64,000 nt of DNA from assembly GCF_014385095.1 (NCBI RefSeq), contig NZ_JACRTC010000002.1:310001-374000 (forward strand), in the 5' to 3' direction. The DNA comes from Zongyangia hominis (GTDB lineage: Bacteria; Bacillota; Clostridia; Oscillospirales; Ruminococcaceae). This document shows positions 62,071 through 64,000 of this stretch, in pieces. The first letter of the stretch is position 1; each line of letters starts with the position of its first letter. Made by a program: the position numbers and the translations under genes. The notes beneath the pieces are model-generated. The model did not search any database. It was given only the letters and a program-made list of their open reading frames with translations, and was not told the DNA's origin.

Positions 62071-63360
62071 TTAGCGTTTTTGCAGGAGGGCTGTCATCTT
62101 TTCCCGCATGGAGGTCGCAAGGTAGAGGGAACCGCAGATGAACAGGACGTCCTCCTCCCCCATTCCCTCCATGGCATAGGCAATCGCGGCGTCGTAATCC
62201 TCAAAGGCCGCCGTCTCGGGGACATAGACCCGAGCAAGCTCTGCCAGCACCGCCGGATCGAGGGCCCGGCCGTTTTCCGGGCGGATGGTGGCCAAACGCC
62301 GGCAATACGGGGCGATGAGCGCCACCGAGGCCCGATAATCCTTGTCGGAAAGCATCCCCATGATGACCCGGATGTCTTTGTGGTCCAGGGACGCCATGAC
62401 CTTTTCCAGCGCCTGCATACCGGACAGGTTATGGGCCCCGTCCAGGACGATGAGGGGGCGCTCGCAGAGTACCTCCATCCGGGCCGGGAACCGCACCGAC
62501 GCAAGTCCCTCCACGATGGCGGCGTCCGGGACGGCGTACCCTCTCTCCCGCAGGGCCAGGAGGGTCTCCACGGCAGTGACGGCGTTGGCGATCTGGTGGC
62601 GTCCCGCCATCCGCAGTCGAAGCGCCAGCCCCCGGTAGCGAAACCGAGAGCCCAGCATGGTCTCTTCCCCGATGTCCGCCCCGGCGAAATTCCCCATGAT
62701 GAGCGGGTTACCCCGCTTTGCGGCGTGCTCCATGATGACCGCCAGGGCCTCCGGCTCCTGGAGGGGGTAGCAGACGGTGACGCCGCCGGGTTTGATGATG
62801 CCGCACTTTTCCATGGCGATCTGGGCGAGGGTGTCCCCCAGCACGTCGGTGTGGTCGAGGCTGATGGAGCAGATCACCGACGCTTCCGGGACGCCGATGA
62901 CATTGGTGGCGTCAAAGCGGCCGCCCAGCCCCACTTCCAGGCAGACGATGTCGCAGCCCCGCTCATAATACCAGAGGAAAGCCGCCGCCGTGATGGCTTC
63001 AAACTCGGTGATGATTTCATCCCGGGCGGCCATCTCCTCGATCTGGGGCCGCACCCGGTCCATGAGGGCGCACAGCTCCTCCTCCGTGATCATGGCCCCG
63101 TTTATCTGCATCCGCTCCCTAAACTCCACCACATAGGGGGAGATATAGAGTCCCGTCCGGTATCCCGCCCGCTGTAAGGCCGCGGCAATCATGCAGGTGG
63201 TGGAACCCTTGCCGTTGGTTCCGGCCACGTGGACGAATTTGAGCTTCTCCTGGGGATTGCCCAGCCTTTTTAACAGGGTGCGGATTCTCTCCAACCCCGG
63301 CCGGGAGCCAAACCGGAGCAGAGAGTGGATGTGGTCCAGTGTTTCCTGATAAGTCGTCAT
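62071..63360 (-). CDS. folC: Folylpolyglutamate synthase/dihydrofolate synthase
   Basis: 429 residues. Mur-ligase-like ATP enzyme that adds glutamate to dihydropteroate and folates. P-loop VHVAGTNGKGSTTCM, substrate motif LYISPYVVEFRERMQING, the LEVGLGGRFDATNV loop and the C-terminal LDGAHNLSGM domain are present. AAGGAG six bases before ATG. It follows valS across a terminator, the valS-folC order found in many Firmicutes. Confidence 0.95.
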   Translation of the reverse strand: MTTYQETLDHIHSLLRFGSRPGLERIRTLLKRLGNPQEKLKFVHVAGTNGKGSTTCMIAAALQRAGYRTGLYISPYVVEFRERMQINGAMITEEELCALMDRVRPQIEEMAARDEIITEFEAITAAAFLWYYERGCDIVCLEVGLGGRFDATNVIGVPEASVICSISLDHTDVLGDTLAQIAMEKCGIIKPGGVTVCYPLQEPEALAVIMEHAAKRGNPLIMGNFAGADIGEETMLGSRFRYRGLALRLRMAGRHQIANAVTAVETLLALRERGYAVPDAAIVEGLASVRFPARMEVLCERPLIVLDGAHNLSGMQALEKVMASLDHKDIRVIMGMLSDKDYRASVALIAPYCRRLATIRPENGRALDPAVLAELARVYVPETAAFEDYDAAIAYAMEGMGEEDVLFICGSLYLATSMREKMTALLQKR

Positions 63361-63375
63361 GGTTTCTCCTTAGAA

Positions 63376-63404
63376 AAAACAGGCCGGTTCAGTAACCGGC
63401 CTGT
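63376..63404 (-). terminator. Terminator between valS and folC
   Basis: Minus strand ACAGGCCGGTT, ACTG, AACCGGCCTGT followed by TTTTT. folC must be reached by read-through or its own promoter. Confidence 0.85.
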
Positions 63405-63409
63405 CGCTT

Positions 63410-64000
63410 TTATTTTTCCAAAGCCTGCAGGCTTTCTTCGATCTTTGCAAGGCGCTCTTTGGATTTTTCCAGCTTCTGACGAATCTGGTTGACCACCTGT
63501 TCCGGCGCTTTGGAGACAAAGTTCTGGTTTTGGAGCTTCTGCTCGTTCATGGCAATCTCCTTTTCGCAGGAGGCCTTTTCCTTACTCAGTCTCGCCTTCT
63601 CCTTCTCCTTGTCCACCAGCTCATCCATGGGGATGAGCGCGCGGGCGGCGTCGGTGATGACCTGCACGGCGCCCTCCACCTGGAAGGACTCGGCCACTTC
63701 CACGTCGGAGGCGGAGGCCAGCCGCTCCATAAACAGCTTGCCCTGGGTGAAGATGTCCACGAATTTCGTCTCGATGAAGACCCGGGCCTTCTTCTTGGGC
63801 GGCACGTTCATCTGGGCGCGGCAGTTGCGGATGGCGCGGATCATGTCCATGATCTTCTGAAAGTCCTGCTCCTCTTTCTCGAAGTTAAGGGACTCTTCGT
63901 ACACCGGCCAGGGAGCAACCATGATGCTCTCCCCCTCGTGGGGCAGGGCCTGCCAGATCTCCTCGGTGATGAAGGGCATGAACGGATGCAGCAGCTTCAG
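63410..64000 (-). CDS. valS: Valyl-tRNA synthetase, C-terminal part (5' end outside the window)
   Basis: About 196 C-terminal residues are visible; the frame continues past base 64000. It opens with LKLLHPFMPFITEEIWQAL, the anticodon-binding domain motif of class Ia synthetases. It ends with the long valine-enzyme coiled coil (KEKARLSKEKASCEKEIAMNEQKL... KERLAKIEESLQALEK). Charges tRNA-Val. The catalytic domain lies outside. Confidence 0.95.
   Translation of the reverse strand: MKLLHPFMPFITEEIWQALPHEGESIMVAPWPVYEESLNFEKEEQDFQKIMDMIRAIRNCRAQMNVPPKKKARVFIETKFVDIFTQGKLFMERLASASDVEVAESFQVEGAVQVITDAARALIPMDELVDKEKEKARLSKEKASCEKEIAMNEQKLQNQNFVSKAPEQVVNQIRQKLEKSKERLAKIEESLQALEK

Noticed and set aside
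61705..63177. Open frame of 490 codons antisense to folC and through the repeat array
   Set aside because: The repeat array is not coding and the rest mirrors folC, which has all family motifs.

Overview
The window looks like a chromosome segment of an endospore-forming, gut-type member of the Clostridia (Oscillospiraceae/Ruminococcaceae-like). The evidence is the spoIIAA-spoIIAB-sigF operon, spoIIM, a sigma-H-like factor, rqcH, a LytTR/DUF3021 pair, DUF951 and DUF1858 proteins, a choloylglycine-hydrolase-family enzyme and consistent Gram-positive promoters and ribosome binding sites. The flanks are visibly GC-rich. The stretch from about 31.3 to 56.4 kb is visibly richer in A+T and has broken genes at both ends.

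Layout. 0-14.4 kb: DUF951 protein, S1-domain protein, LtaS-like sulfatase-fold enzyme behind a structured leader, SLH surface protein, guaA, a penicillin V acylase/bile salt hydrolase relative, a Big2 lipoprotein, then a phosphohexomutase-alsE-alsK-rpiB unit that looks like D-allose phosphate catabolism, and a DUF3021/LytTR pair. 14.5-24.9 kb, mostly minus strand: an intergenic repeat array, rqcH-Nif3-trmK-DUF1858, a zinc-ribbon protein, a degenerate tRNA, a SigH-like sigma factor, a MATE exporter, dinB under an apparent LexA box, a membrane protein and a flavodoxin. 25.2-30.7 kb: a 1606-residue DUF11-repeat protein and a small companion.

31.4-52.9 kb is a nitrogen and glutamine island. Minus strand: asnB under an asparagine T-box, a guaA remnant, pyrG, carA, carB, dapF, dapL; upstream of these lie a small ORF, type III glutamine synthetase (glnN) and an Amt-PII fusion. 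Plus strand: a five-gene split glutamate synthase, glnA and an ANTAR-domain regulator. The glnN and glutamate synthase transcripts start from divergent promoters at 45.79-45.90 kb. Their leaders carry four hairpins with A1/G4 hexaloops, three of them overlapping intrinsic terminators. This is the known hallmark of ANTAR antitermination targets, and the ANTAR protein in the same cluster has a degenerate receiver lacking the phospho-acceptor aspartate. This local circuit is the most interesting system in the window.

53-56.4 kb holds a frameshifted hybrid histidine kinase and a frameshifted GntR regulator. 56.8-64 kb returns to GC-rich core genes: tRNA-Leu(CAA), a flavin reductase-rubredoxin, spoIIM, pfkA, the sigF operon, a second array of the intergenic repeat family, folC and the 3' part of valS. 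All assignments come from reading sequence and translations; no database search was run.
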